Source: G963665925 sp963676345
Lineage (GTDB): Bacteria; Bacillota; Clostridia; Peptostreptococcales; Acidaminobacteraceae
DNA: 64,000 bases
Direction: 5' to 3'
Assembly: GCA_963676345.2 (NCBI GenBank)
Contig: CAXXTS010000001.1
Span: forward strand, 62,001-126,000
The position numbers and the translations under genes were made by a program. This document shows, piece by piece, positions 9,120-18,135 of this stretch. Each line of letters opens with the position of its first letter. Position 1 is the stretch's first letter. The notes below the pieces were generated by a model. That model was given only the letters and a program-made list of their open reading frames with translations, made no database searches and was not told where the DNA came from.

Positions 9120-10364
9120 TTGATTAAGATAAAAGAGAGAGAGTTTAGCAAAAAAATATATGAAAGATCAAAATTGTTTCAACAGAAATTCTTTTTGAAA
9201 ATTAGTCCGTTGCTTGATAGAACTGAGATTAATGACTTCAGTAAAGTGATAATTAGAGAGCAGGTTGATAGGACGTTTAGTTACGATTACCTTGTTATAA
9301 AAGATGAGTATTTTGAGAATGTCGATTTAACCGATTCGATAGAAAATACAGTGTTTTATAATTGCGTTTTTAAGCAATGTAGCTTTGGTTTGAATAATTT
9401 GAGTAATACGAAGTTCATTGATTGTGTCTTTGTTAAAATCAACAATTGTGATTCAGTTAAATCATACAAGATTCCTAAAGTAATATCAAAATGTGTAGAG
9501 ATTAGTGGTTCATTATTTATTGATTCATTAATATCATTTGAGTTTTCTGAATCAGTTATAAATGGTTGTTTAGTCATTAGATCGGGACTTATTTCTTTTA
9601 GTGTGAGTAATTCTGAGTTCACAGATAATTACTTGTTTGAGTGTGATTATTCAAATACGATTTTTAAGGATGCAAACATATGTGATACTGTAATGATCAA
9701 TAACGGGTTATCTGATATTAAATTTGATGATGTTAAACTGTACTATAATACATATCTTGGTTTATCAAAACATTTGTATTTGCATCAAATAGATTGTATG
9801 GATAGTATTTCAGACTATACATTCAGAGATTTTCTTAAGCATGATTATTATAAGTTGACAGGTAATCAAAGAATGGTCAAGTATCAGAATTATTACTTAG
9901 CTCAAATGGGTTACTACAAGTCGTTAAGTGGTATATATCAACAGAGAAACAGCTTAACTCACAGTGGTGATTACAATTACTACCGGCGTAAATCTGAAAT
10001 GTTTGGACGTAGTAGTATCAGACTTAAGTTTTCAAGCTTTATTGCGTGGATAACATGTGGTTTTGGTGAAAGACCAATGTACTCAATAACAAATTCAATA
10101 ATTATTATTATCATATTTGCAGCTATATATACGCAAACTGGTATAATAGTAAGTGATCAAGTACTTGTAGCAGATGGCTTGAATAATGCTTATGGAATTA
10201 TCATAGATACTTTGTTATTCAGTTTTACAACTTTTGTATCGTTAGGTTATGGTTACATGTCACCAATTGGTGCATCTAAAGTAGTTTCCATAGTAGAAAT
10301 GGTTTTAGGTGTTTTGCTCATTGGATTATGGATTGCAAGCTTAACTAAGAAAATGTTGAAGTAA
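9120..10364 (+). CDS. Pentapeptide-like repeat protein fused to an ion channel
   Basis: A 414-residue protein. Residues ~60-230 show short repeats of the F/C-x-x-C/S-x-F type (NCVFKQCSF, KFIDCVFV, NSEFTDNYLFECDYSNTIFKDANI), suggesting a right-handed beta-helix sensor. The C-terminal ~100 residues hold two membrane helices (IIIIIIFAAIYTQTGIIV and VVSIVEMVLGVLLIGLWIAS) around a pore loop FVSLGYGYMSP, the Ion_trans_2 potassium-channel signature. The start is a TTG with a weak GGTGAT upstream. A membrane-depolarising effector gated by the repeat domain is a reasonable inference. It forms a two-gene cassette with the HD protein 11 bp downstream. Confidence 0.75.
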   Translation: MIKIKEREFSKKIYERSKLFQQKFFLKISPLLDRTEINDFSKVIIREQVDRTFSYDYLVIKDEYFENVDLTDSIENTVFYNCVFKQCSFGLNNLSNTKFIDCVFVKINNCDSVKSYKIPKVISKCVEISGSLFIDSLISFEFSESVINGCLVIRSGLISFSVSNSEFTDNYLFECDYSNTIFKDANICDTVMINNGLSDIKFDDVKLYYNTYLGLSKHLYLHQIDCMDSISDYTFRDFLKHDYYKLTGNQRMVKYQNYYLAQMGYYKSLSGIYQQRNSLTHSGDYNYYRRKSEMFGRSSIRLKFSSFIAWITCGFGERPMYSITNSIIIIIIFAAIYTQTGIIVSDQVLVADGLNNAYGIIIDTLLFSFTTFVSLGYGYMSPIGASKVVSIVEMVLGVLLIGLWIASLTKKMLK

Positions 10365-10375
10365 AGGGAGTTAAT

Positions 10376-10816
10376 ATGAAAAAATCCAATAGTGAATTAC
10401 TTGAGATTGCTATTGAAATAGCAGTTAATGCTCATAAAGGTCAAATTGATAAAGCTGGGGATCCTTACATTTTACACCCGCTGCATATAATGAGTATGTT
10501 TGACGATTTGGAGTTGAAGATCGTAGCAGTATTGCATGATGTATTTGAAGATACAACGTATCCAATAGGAGATCTAAAGAAGCAGGGATTTCCATTACAT
10601 ATCATTGATGCGCTAAATGCTTTAACTCATAACAATAATGAGACTTATGAACAATATCTTGTGAGAGTGAAGAATAACGAAATCGCTCTCTCAATTAAGC
10701 TAGAAGATATTAGACACAATCTAAATATTCTTCGAATGAGAAAAGTAGCAAACAATAGAGATACTATTTTGAGATTGGTCAACAAGTATATGGATGCTTT
10801 AGACTATCTTGATTAG
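10376..10816 (+). CDS. RelA/SpoT-type HD hydrolase (small alarmone hydrolase-like)
   Basis: A stand-alone 146-residue HD-domain protein. The metal-binding set is complete: H20 and H34 (AHKGQIDKAGDPYILHP), H54-D55 (AVLHDVFEDT) and D111 (IKLEDIRHN). These are hallmarks of Mesh1-like small alarmone hydrolases that remove (p)ppGpp or related nucleotides. AAGGGAG precedes the ATG. Coupled to the channel gene, it may degrade a signal or act as an antitoxin-like control; the coupling is inferred from the shared cassette only. Confidence 0.8.
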   Translation: MKKSNSELLEIAIEIAVNAHKGQIDKAGDPYILHPLHIMSMFDDLELKIVAVLHDVFEDTTYPIGDLKKQGFPLHIIDALNALTHNNNETYEQYLVRVKNNEIALSIKLEDIRHNLNILRMRKVANNRDTILRLVNKYMDALDYLD

Positions 10817-10836
10817 GAGTTAATGTTTTTGACTAT

Positions 10837-10966
10837 GCATAACACAGCAGTTCCCAAAATGCCCCTTTGTTTATACGAAGTGGCATTTGTTATACTAGTT
10901 TATGGTAAAAAAAGTCTAGGAGTTATAAAAAAGTGGGGCACTTCGGGAACCGTGGGAACGTTATGT
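10837..10966 (+). other. attC 7 (class I, altered -10)
   Basis: R'' GCATAAC at 10837-10843 and R' GTTATGT at 10960-10966. Hairpin as in attC 6. The -10 reads TATG-G-TAAAAA (10901-10911), having lost its final T, so promoter activity may be reduced. Confidence 0.92.
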
Positions 10967-11040
10967 GAAACTTCTAATTTTGTGTCAGTAATAAACACTA
11001 TGTTATAATAAACCGAATAATGTATAAGGGAGTTTTAAAT

Positions 11041-11880
11041 GTGACTGAGTACAGAGAATTATCAAAAGTGTTTAGTCCATCATTCATAAGAGAATTAGCT
11101 TCGGGAAAGCGGATTGAAGAGATTATTAACGTCTCATGTATAACTAAGCGTTTAGAGCGATTAGTTATGAGCCATGATTATCGTCAGTTTTATAATGAAG
11201 CATATAGAAAATTGCTTAAAAATTATCGGTTTGAATATATTTACAAAAATGAGATTTACATGTATATTATGAAGACTTATAATATTAGTAATGATGATGG
11301 AATTTTATCAGAAGTAAAATCTGGCAAAAGTATTGCAGATATCGTATTTTTAAACGGAACTTCAAAAGTATATGAGATTAAAACAGAAATAGATAACAAT
11401 AATCGGCTCATCGACCAAATAAGTGATTATAGTAAATTGTTCAAAGAGACAGTAGTTGTTACGCATGAGAGTAATGCTAAAAAATTGGTTGAGACTTTAC
11501 CAAGTCATATCGGGATAATGAGTTTTGTTAGACAAGGTGAGTTTATCACCCTAAGAGAGTCTACTCAGTTTACCGAAAACCTTGATAGGTCGCAAATGTT
11601 TGAAACATTATGGCGTAAAGAATATGAGCAAATAGTATTTGAGAAGTTTGGTGAGTTGCCACAAGTAAATGATGCAGAAATTTATGACGCATGTTTTGAG
11701 AAATTTAATGAGATTGATGCTTTAGAAGCACATGACTTAACTATGAAGCAACTGAAAAAAAGAAGTAATAAGGCGCTTCTACATAACTCACGTAAATATC
11801 CCAAAAATGCGAAGTTCCTAATTGAAACAAGCAGTATCAAAAAGTCAGAAAAGGACATTTTAAGTGATTTGTTGAGTTAG
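11041..11880 (+). CDS. sce7726 family protein, PD-(D/E)xK-like
   Basis: The protein (280 residues from the GTG at 11041, placed by AAGGGA nine bases upstream) matches the sce7726 family by overall pattern. Its core has D100 (SIADIVF) and E112-x-K114 (VYEIKTEID), the layout of a PD-(D/E)xK nuclease fold. These proteins are found paired with sce7725 proteins, as here with an 8-bp gap. No activity is established; a defence or conflict role is inferred from the fold and the cassette context. Confidence 0.72.
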   Translation: MTEYRELSKVFSPSFIRELASGKRIEEIINVSCITKRLERLVMSHDYRQFYNEAYRKLLKNYRFEYIYKNEIYMYIMKTYNISNDDGILSEVKSGKSIADIVFLNGTSKVYEIKTEIDNNNRLIDQISDYSKLFKETVVVTHESNAKKLVETLPSHIGIMSFVRQGEFITLRESTQFTENLDRSQMFETLWRKEYEQIVFEKFGELPQVNDAEIYDACFEKFNEIDALEAHDLTMKQLKKRSNKALLHNSRKYPKNAKFLIETSSIKKSEKDILSDLLS

Positions 11881-11888
11881 GAGGCTAT

Positions 11889-12827
11889 ATGTATTTCCCG
11901 ATTTTGCGAGGCAAGCAATATGAGCTACAAGCTCTTGAAGAGCTAAGTACTTTCATCAAAGATAAAAGGAATGTATGTCCTTTTATCGAACCGGTAAATA
12001 CGAACAGTTTGAGTAAGAGAATACTAAAAAACTTGGATCGTGATGAAGTCCCTTTTATTTTAGCACTAAATCCTTGTGTTGGAGAAATGACTGGGTGTTG
12101 CGAAGAAATTGAAACTGAGTTGATTGATATGTTTGAATCGACAGATACTACTATGCTAGGATATTTTCTTAGCGAGGAGACGACAGTCGAAGAAGTTAAA
12201 AGTATACTTGATCGATATAATAATTTCAGTTTTGCACTTTACCACATCGAGGAATCTGAAAATGTTGATGAAATTATCAAACTTGCTAAAAAGAATAACT
12301 CGATAAGATATCATTTGTTTCACAAAAAAAATACTGGGAAGAAATATCGAAAAAATTTTTCAGAACTAAATCGTGTAATTATTGAAGATCCATTTCTATC
12401 AGCAGAGAAAAATGCTCTATATCCTAAAATGAATGATTTTTCAGACTTAGCTTTTGAATTTTCTAGTGAATATTTCGGCTTTGGGGATTTTCAAATTGTA
12501 GGTGAACCATATTCAGAATCAGGTGGTCCAGCTACAGCGGTTGCTTTGCACTTGACTGAGGAAGATATGGATGATGAGGAGGTTACTGTACGCCACTTCG
12601 TATCTAATGACACAGATGGAAGGAAAAATGTTCAAAAAAAGTATTTTCAAGCTTTAGAAAAATTGTGTTCACATGTAGTTGATCTTAGAGGAGAGCCTTG
12701 GACATTAGGTGAAATTGGATTCGCTGAGAACTTAAAAGATAAAAAATACCATGGTTTGGGATTTCCTAAGAAACTATCAATTATGCATCATATTGAGCTG
12801 ATGTCAGAAATTATAAAAGAAAATTAG
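11889..12827 (+). CDS. sce7725 family / Beta-protein-like
   Basis: A 312-residue protein beginning MYFPILRGKQYEL, with VCPFIEPVN soon after: the N-terminal signature of the sce7725/beta family. The C-terminal part contains FGFGDFQIVGEPYSESGGPATAVALHL, also typical. AGGAGG at 11879-11884 sets the ATG. It is the partner gene of the sce7726 protein just upstream and ends 7 bp before attC 8. The biochemical role is unknown. Confidence 0.75.
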   Translation: MYFPILRGKQYELQALEELSTFIKDKRNVCPFIEPVNTNSLSKRILKNLDRDEVPFILALNPCVGEMTGCCEEIETELIDMFESTDTTMLGYFLSEETTVEEVKSILDRYNNFSFALYHIEESENVDEIIKLAKKNNSIRYHLFHKKNTGKKYRKNFSELNRVIIEDPFLSAEKNALYPKMNDFSDLAFEFSSEYFGFGDFQIVGEPYSESGGPATAVALHLTEEDMDDEEVTVRHFVSNDTDGRKNVQKKYFQALEKLCSHVVDLRGEPWTLGEIGFAENLKDKKYHGLGFPKKLSIMHHIELMSEIIKEN

Positions 12828-12834
12828 AAGCATC

Positions 12835-12963
12835 ACATAACACAGCAATTCCCAACATGCCCCTTTGTCATTCAGAGGGGTATTTGTATACCTAGTTTAT
12901 GGTAGAATATAACATAAGAGTAAGAACGAGTGGGGCACATCGGGAATTGTGGGAACGTTATGT
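12835..12963 (+). other. attC 8 (class I)
   Basis: R'' ACATAAC at 12835-12841 and R' GTTATGT at 12957-12963. CCCCTTTG-TCATT-CAGAGGGG hairpin, TATTTGTAT, then TATG-G-TAGAAT at 12898-12908. Confidence 0.92.
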
Positions 12964-13011
12964 GGAATAAAAAACTAGTCCAATTTGGATGTAAATAGAG
13001 GAATGGTTATA

Positions 13012-14292
13012 ATGAGTAATCAGAAGTATGAAGACTACTTAAGCGATAGAGAAACTGTTGAAATCAATAAGAGAGGACAAGACAAGTATATAAAATTCTT
13101 TAACAAAAGTGACCATCAATGTATTAATAAAGAATGTAAAGAAATTGCTACTGCATCACATGCGATTTCAAAGGAAATATCATTATCTTGGATTGCCCCA
13201 GAAAGAAATATGAAGTACTTTGAGTCTTCTATTAATGGCAAGAATAGCAAAACACTCAAGTTAAAAAACATAGGTATTAATGATGCAACAACATTTAAAG
13301 GATTCTGTCAGCCACATGATAGTATGTTTAAGTTCTTAGATGAAAACAAATATAAGTATACTGATAGGCAAATATTATTACAATGCTATAGGAGTATATG
13401 CTACGTATGGTTTCGATCAAAATATTTAGAGTATACTTCTCATGATTTAAAATCGAGTCTGAAGAATAAAATATTGAATGAGGACTATATTGTTAGCACT
13501 TTATCGAGAATGATTAAAGAAGGCAGTGAGTTTGACGAAAAGTCTGTTAGAAAATTATTAGATTTGCTACAAAATAATGAGGATTTCACACATAAGTTGT
13601 TGCAAGAGGCGAAGTTTTCCATTGATGATAAGATTAATAGACATAATCATGAATATGATCTTTTTACAGATTTGAAGAATAGAATGGAGATATTTCTAAA
13701 TTACAGAACACATGAAAATGAAGGAGTATATAGTCAGCATGCTATTGACAGTAAATCGATAAAAGTTAACGGTGTCAGTGTAAAATACAAACGAATCGAC
13801 ATTAGCATTCCAGTAGCTATGCTAAATCATCATTATTTCGACTATGATGGACAAAGAGTTTTCCTTTTGTTTACGGTTGTTCCTTATGATAACGGAACTG
13901 AACTATTTTGGATTTATGATTCTAATTATGACAAAATACTAACGGAAAAGTGGAATCAAATGCTATCTAGTGCACTGAATATATTAAATCGTATTGAAAG
14001 TAGTATGATGAGTTGCGAGAATTGGTTCATTAATCCAGACACTCTGTATAGAATTCCGAAAAAAAGATTAAAAATCATAACTGAGGACTTATATTTTTCA
14101 TATGAAAGAAACATGTTTGAGGATTATGAGCTTTCATTGTTTGATGATATAAGGCGAAATCTGCTTGAGGGAGAGCTCGAGCAGATTAAGATGAAGGAAT
14201 CTGCAAAGTTTAAAGAAGATGTTTGTCGTGAATCATATAATGAAAGAAAATTAAAGTATAACGATAAAGTTATGCAGTTATATATTCGATAG
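13012..14292 (+). CDS. Zinc-binding HNH-like protein
   Basis: A 426-residue soluble protein. Near the N-terminus CINKEC, SHAISKE and FCQPHDSMF provide two cysteines, a histidine and a Cys-x2-His-Asp. This resembles the metal centre of divergent HNH nucleases (SHxIS in place of DHIxP). The remaining ~300 residues are mostly helical with a beta-rich middle (RIDISIPVAML, RVFLLFTVVPYDNGTELFWIYDS). An AGAGGA sequence favours the ATG at 13012. It is a single-gene cassette. Function is unproven; a nuclease is the best guess. Confidence 0.6.
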   Translation: MSNQKYEDYLSDRETVEINKRGQDKYIKFFNKSDHQCINKECKEIATASHAISKEISLSWIAPERNMKYFESSINGKNSKTLKLKNIGINDATTFKGFCQPHDSMFKFLDENKYKYTDRQILLQCYRSICYVWFRSKYLEYTSHDLKSSLKNKILNEDYIVSTLSRMIKEGSEFDEKSVRKLLDLLQNNEDFTHKLLQEAKFSIDDKINRHNHEYDLFTDLKNRMEIFLNYRTHENEGVYSQHAIDSKSIKVNGVSVKYKRIDISIPVAMLNHHYFDYDGQRVFLLFTVVPYDNGTELFWIYDSNYDKILTEKWNQMLSSALNILNRIESSMMSCENWFINPDTLYRIPKKRLKIITEDLYFSYERNMFEDYELSLFDDIRRNLLEGELEQIKMKESAKFKEDVCRESYNERKLKYNDKVMQLYIR

Positions 14293-14320
14293 ACAAAGAC
14301 TTATAACCGTTTTTTAAACC

Positions 14321-14450
14321 ACATAACACGTCCATTCCCGACAGATGCCTTACGGTTAAGAAGTTGGGAGTATTGACATAGTTAGAATTACTAACGACTT
14401 TATGCTTTGTAATCAGAGGGCGTCCATCGGGAATGGCGGGAACGTTAGGT
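14321..14450 (+). other. attC 9 (class III)
   Basis: R'' ACATAAC at 14321-14327 and R' GTTAGGT at 14444-14450. The arms pair as GTCCATTCCC and GGGAATGG. There is no T-tailed hairpin; the spacer contains a small dyad GTTAGAATTACTAAC. Shares its family with attC 24. Confidence 0.9.
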
Positions 14451-15650
14451 AACACTTGCCTTCGAGTATAGTTTTTTGAACTTTGGGTGAATTGTCAAAG
14501 TCTCTGACTAGACTAGTTTCTAAGTACGCCTCAATGAAAATATCAAGTATGTATTATAGAATAAAGCGGTCTTGTTCCTTTGAAACCATCATCTAGCGCT
14601 TTTAACGAAAGGGTTAACAGTGTTCATGCATAAATTCGTTAACTTGGGTGGTGCTTGTATGTTGTGGTTAAGTCTAGCAAGCAAAAAAGTTAATGTTTTT
14701 ATGAAAAAGGGCGCTGACACTATCTTTAGTCAAATTGCAACTAGGGGTGTGAAGCTTTGAATACATGCGTTGTGATCATCGGCCATAAATTTAATGAGTC
14801 TAAGATTTTGTATGCGGTTATATGTATCCTGAGTTTTAAAAGTGTAAAGTTAGCCTTCGTGCACAACTCTAAATGACTAGTGAGCTGAGTTGCAAATGAG
14901 CCTAGACTTGCGCCCTGGATATTCAAAAGGACAAGCACCTTGCTGCATTCTGACCGTAATAGGTTGGGGTAATATTAATCAGACTATATCTCACTAAATG
15001 GGTTGGTACTTGCTATGTTGGCTAGGCAGATTATGTCTTCTACTATTTTATAAAAGTTATGAAGAATAGGCACTGATAGCATCTTCATTCAACGTGCAAC
15101 TGGGGGCTGTGAAGCTCTAAATACAGACGCTGTGATTCTCGGCCAGGGGCTTATTTAAATTGAATAAAGTAATGAGTAATGAAAAGCAGTGAAATGTACA
15201 TATTCTAAATACAAAAACTGGCCTTTAGTTAATGCGTTGAATGACTGGTCTTATGACTTGCAGTTGAATGTATGCTGTGCCCCTGCAATAAAAGAGAGCA
15301 AGCACCAGTGTTGAAGCAAACTTTATTTCTCTGAAGGTTGCGCTAAATGACAAGGGAACAAGCCCCTTTATTTATACGGGGTTCTGGAGTTTATCAAGTC
15401 CGGCTAAATTGAGTTTTAAGGTTTGTAATTGCCAATTCATTCAGTAATCGAGCATGCTGTCATCATATGACTGAAAGGGTGAGTTGCATTAACTGAAGGC
15501 ATTGCAATTCTTAGGCCCATGCGTTAAATTTGAAAGGTAATTGTGAGCTGTATGCATTATTGAACTCACATTTATTTTGCTTCAAAATGTAGAGCCTCAT
15601 TAAATATAGGTAATGTTGACTAGGCTTCAACGCATTGAATATCCTGCGTC
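14444..15650 (+). repeat. Gene-less cassette A, copy 2
   Basis: Second copy of the 1.2-kb cassette found at 1556. Base changes are spread along its length. A minus-strand 65-codon ORF (14741-14938) is present here and in copy 3 but is frameshifted in copy 1, so it is not taken as a gene. Here the next cassette is MazEF, not cassette B. Confidence 0.85.
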
Positions 15651-15780
15651 ACCTAACACAGCAATTCCCAACATGCCCCTTTGGTAACAGAGGGGTATTT
15701 ATGTGTCAAGTTTATGGTAGAATATAACATAAGAGTAAGAACGAGTGGGGGCACGATCGGGAATTGTGGAAACGTTATAA
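15651..15780 (+). other. attC 10 (class I)
   Basis: R'' ACCTAAC at 15651-15657 and R' GTTATAA at 15774-15780. CCCCTTTG/CAGAGGGG hairpin; TAGAAT at 15718-15723 preceded by TATGG. Confidence 0.92.
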
Positions 15781-15833
15781 GACAGCCCTTAACTAAAATA
15801 ATGTAAAGTAATCAGTTTAATCATATAAAACGA

Positions 15834-15860
15834 CTTAATGAGTTAAAAATCATCATTAAG
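15834..15860. promoter_or_regulatory. 8-bp inverted repeat upstream of small membrane gene
   Basis: CTTAATGA and TCATTAAG are perfectly complementary and 11 bp apart. The right arm overlaps the AAGGGAG ribosome binding site of the next gene. It could be an operator or a hairpin limiting translation. Confidence 0.35.
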
Positions 15861-15876
15861 GGAGTGTATATAAACA

Positions 15877-16209
15877 ATGAAAATTAAATCCTATTGGGTT
15901 CTTCTAGCGCTGCTTATATTTGAGTTTGTATTTTATAACTTCTATGACTTGGACAGTCTAGAGGTATTTATTGGGTTTTGTGTATTTATCTATTTCTCAT
16001 TAATAATTTTCACATTGTTCAAAATACATCCAAAAGAATATTCTGTAGGCAATGATGGTAATAATTTTAGTTTTCTTGCAATAGATAAGATTGACAAATT
16101 ATTCAAAAAAGCTGCACACCCTAATACGAGTGATGACATATGGTTAAAGTATTGCTCAATACTTCTAATTCTGCACGTTATGCTATATGTATATTTGTTT
16201 GTAATATAA
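15877..16209 (+). CDS. Small three-helix membrane protein
   Basis: A 110-residue protein with three hydrophobic helices (about residues 5-24, 27-50 and 88-110) and a polar central loop containing KIDKLFKKAAHP. I do not recognise the family. The gene shares its cassette with the MazEF-type pair that follows after 87 bp and has its own regulatory DNA, so it may be a passenger or a third component. Small membrane proteins in such arrays are often toxins or effectors, but nothing shows that here. Confidence 0.55.
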   Translation: MKIKSYWVLLALLIFEFVFYNFYDLDSLEVFIGFCVFIYFSLIIFTLFKIHPKEYSVGNDGNNFSFLAIDKIDKLFKKAAHPNTSDDIWLKYCSILLILHVMLYVYLFVI

Positions 16210-16241
16210 CTCTCAATCTCAATCATAGTTTAATAATATAG

Positions 16242-16270
16242 TTGCCAAAAGTATATACTAGGTATATACT
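16242..16270 (+). promoter_or_regulatory. MazEF promoter with overlapping operator repeats
   Basis: TTGCCA at 16242-16247, 17-bp spacer, TATACT at 16265-16270. Two direct GTATATACT repeats (16251-16259 and 16262-16270), each nearly palindromic, cover the spacer and -10. A MazE dimer bound there would block RNA polymerase, the usual autoregulation of this toxin-antitoxin class. Confidence 0.65.
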
Positions 16271-16296
16271 TTATGTATAAGAAGGGAGGCCTTTCT

Positions 16297-16536
16297 ATGC
16301 ATGCAAAAATACAAAAATGGGGAAATAGTCAAGGTGTACGCATTCCTAAGTCAATTCTGAGTTCCGCAGATTTCACAGAAGGTGAAGAAGTAGAAATTAT
16401 AGCGATAGAAGGTAAAATAGTAATTGAACATTCTAAACGCCATAAAACACTTAAAGAGCGGTTCAAAGAATACAATGGCGAGTATAAATGTTCTGAGTGG
16501 AATACAGGTTCGCCTAAAGGGCAAGAGGTGTTATAA
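16297..16536 (+). CDS. mazE: MazE-type antitoxin (AbrB/SpoVT DNA-binding)
   Basis: A 79-residue protein whose first ~45 residues are an AbrB swapped-hairpin domain (KIQKWGNSQGVRIPKSIL). The C-terminal tail is charged and probably unfolded until it wraps around the toxin. It neutralises the MazF-type toxin encoded immediately downstream and represses the operon. AAGGGAGG at 16283-16290 places the ATG at 16297. The stop codon overlaps the toxin start (TAATG). Confidence 0.92.
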   Translation: MHAKIQKWGNSQGVRIPKSILSSADFTEGEEVEIIAIEGKIVIEHSKRHKTLKERFKEYNGEYKCSEWNTGSPKGQEVL

Positions 16537-16874
16537 TGCCATATATACCTGAGCAAGGCGACATAATCTATATGAATTTTGATCCACAAGCAGGTCACGA
16601 ACAAAAAGGAAGAAGACCAGCCATAGTAGTAAGTAATTTTACTTATAATAGGATTACGCGTATGGCATTAGTATGTCCAATAACAAATACCAAAAGGAAT
16701 TTTCCACTTCATGTTCCGCTAGATTTGAGAACAAAGACAACTGGTTATATAATGTGTGAGCAAGTAAAAGCATTAGACATAGATATTCGCAATGCCTCAT
16801 TTGAAGAAAAAGCGCCAGAGAATGTGATTCAAGAAGTATTTGATATATTAAATGGAATAATTGAAATAGAGTAG
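16536..16874 (+). CDS. mazF: MazF/PemK-type mRNA interferase toxin
   Basis: A 112-residue ribosome-independent endoribonuclease of normal length. Family landmarks are GDIIYMNFDPQAGHEQKGRRPAIVVS (catalytic Arg of the RRPA loop), VCPITN and the EQVKALD segment. It is translationally coupled to the antitoxin through a one-base overlap. Stabilising cassettes with such toxin-antitoxin pairs is common in chromosomal integrons because loss of the pair harms the cell. Confidence 0.93.
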   Translation: MPYIPEQGDIIYMNFDPQAGHEQKGRRPAIVVSNFTYNRITRMALVCPITNTKRNFPLHVPLDLRTKTTGYIMCEQVKALDIDIRNASFEEKAPENVIQEVFDILNGIIEIE

Positions 16875-16938
16875 TAAGCAGATTGTTAATACTAATTTTG
16901 TATTAAGAATTTAGTGCGCGAACACGTTAATTGCCATC

Positions 16939-17068
16939 TTATAACACAGCAATTCCCAACATGCCCCTTTGGTAACAGAGGGGTATTTATGCGTCTAGTT
17001 TATGGTAGAATATAACACAAGAGTAAGAACGAGTGGGGGCACGATCGGGAATTGTGGGAACGTTACGT
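16939..17068 (+). other. attC 11 (class I)
   Basis: R'' TTATAAC at 16939-16945 and R' GTTACGT at 17062-17068. Hairpin CCCCTTTG/CAGAGGGG; TATG-G-TAGAAT at 17001-17011. The rare R' GTTACGT is matched exactly by ACGTAAC at 18743. Confidence 0.92.
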
Positions 17069-17152
17069 GAAATAAAAAAGCTAGAATTTATGATGAAACA
17101 ACTATGCGGAATTGCTAATTACAGAAATATCTGTAAAGGAATGAGGTTAACG

Positions 17153-18064
17153 ATGTTACACGATGAGTTAAAAATAGAAATTGATTTCAAGAGTGACTTG
17201 AGACGAATAATTAACTCACAGCTTAAATCTCTAAATGTCGAAAAAGAGTTTATAGAAAAAAATAACTTAGAGATTCTTTTGATTCAGTACCATAATCAAA
17301 AGCTTAGAAGAATTAGTGAATCTAAAAGGAACGTGTATTTTTCAAAAGGATTTCAATATCCCAAAGAGCATATAGATGAGTTCAGATCAATTGTTAATGC
17401 AATAAAGCAAAAATTTGAAACAGGTGAAGATGTAAATCCACATTTAAGTCAAAGAATCATGAATGTAGACTATAATGATGATTTGTTGCATGAGTGGGGT
17501 ATTCACCATCTACATCTTAATACTGAAATGAAGTCAAATGGATTTATTAAAAGAAGCAGCGAACTCTTATATTTAGTTATAGATAGTCAAAACTCATATT
17601 TTATCAATATATATGACCATAAAGAATTTCAGAATATTGAATTACTTGAAATCATTGAAGAGAATTGGCCATTCTTATTGCAAAAATACTTATTAAATGA
17701 TTTAACTTCGATTAGCAACGATCAAAGTAAAAAAGGTATAAGGAAAAGTAGAAAGAATAATAGTTTTAATATTTATGCAACAAGTAGTGGAAAGGTCTAT
17801 TTGCCTCGTGGTGGGGGATTGAATTCAGCTGGAAGTAATGTGACATCATTAGAGTATGCTGAAGTTGTAATAGATGAAATTCAATATGTTGAAAACTTTA
17901 TTCTGAATAATAAAGAGAAATTAGCTCTTGAGCTAATAAAACAGCTGGGGTCTTGTCCAGATCAATTATCTCTTGAGTTAAAAATAGAAAATGGTGGCTT
18001 GATACAAGCTATTGACAGTAATTTAAACTTAGTTTTAGAATTAGGAAATTTGAGTTGCTATTGA
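17153..18064 (+). CDS. Conserved cassette protein of unknown function
   Basis: A 303-residue protein. The ATG at 17153 is supported by AAGGAATGAGG just upstream; a longer reading frame starts inside attC 11 and is spurious. The central segment WGIHHLHLN...GFIKRSSELLYLVID, then YFINIYDHKEF and NWPFLL, is distinctive: clustered histidines followed by an alternating strand pattern. This could be a nuclease or toxin core, but I cannot name the family. It is the first of two genes in the cassette, with a nuclease-like protein 71 bp downstream. Confidence 0.6.
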   Translation: MLHDELKIEIDFKSDLRRIINSQLKSLNVEKEFIEKNNLEILLIQYHNQKLRRISESKRNVYFSKGFQYPKEHIDEFRSIVNAIKQKFETGEDVNPHLSQRIMNVDYNDDLLHEWGIHHLHLNTEMKSNGFIKRSSELLYLVIDSQNSYFINIYDHKEFQNIELLEIIEENWPFLLQKYLLNDLTSISNDQSKKGIRKSRKNNSFNIYATSSGKVYLPRGGGLNSAGSNVTSLEYAEVVIDEIQYVENFILNNKEKLALELIKQLGSCPDQLSLELKIENGGLIQAIDSNLNLVLELGNLSCY

Positions 18065-18135
18065 CTGATTTTCATCGATAACAATCGTAGTTAATTGGAA
18101 TCTATACTATGTGAGTAAAGAAAGGAATTAGTTTT

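Noticed and set aside
10823..11008. 61-codon ORF across attC 7
   Set aside because: Lies almost wholly within the recombination site and leader.
14373..14378. TTGACA inside attC 9 as a class III promoter
   Set aside because: No -10-like hexamer lies 16-18 bp downstream (GACTTT at 17), and attC 24 of the same class lacks it.
14741..14938. 65-70 codon minus-strand ORF in cassette A copies 2 and 3
   Set aside because: Copy 1 has a single-base change in the run near 1950 that shifts the frame; it also covers the internal repeat, so it is more likely a chance frame.
17033..17152. Upstream extension of the 17153 gene starting MGARSGIVG
   Set aside because: It is translated attC sequence. The same residues appear at 26589 for the same reason. 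A ribosome binding site supports the internal ATG.
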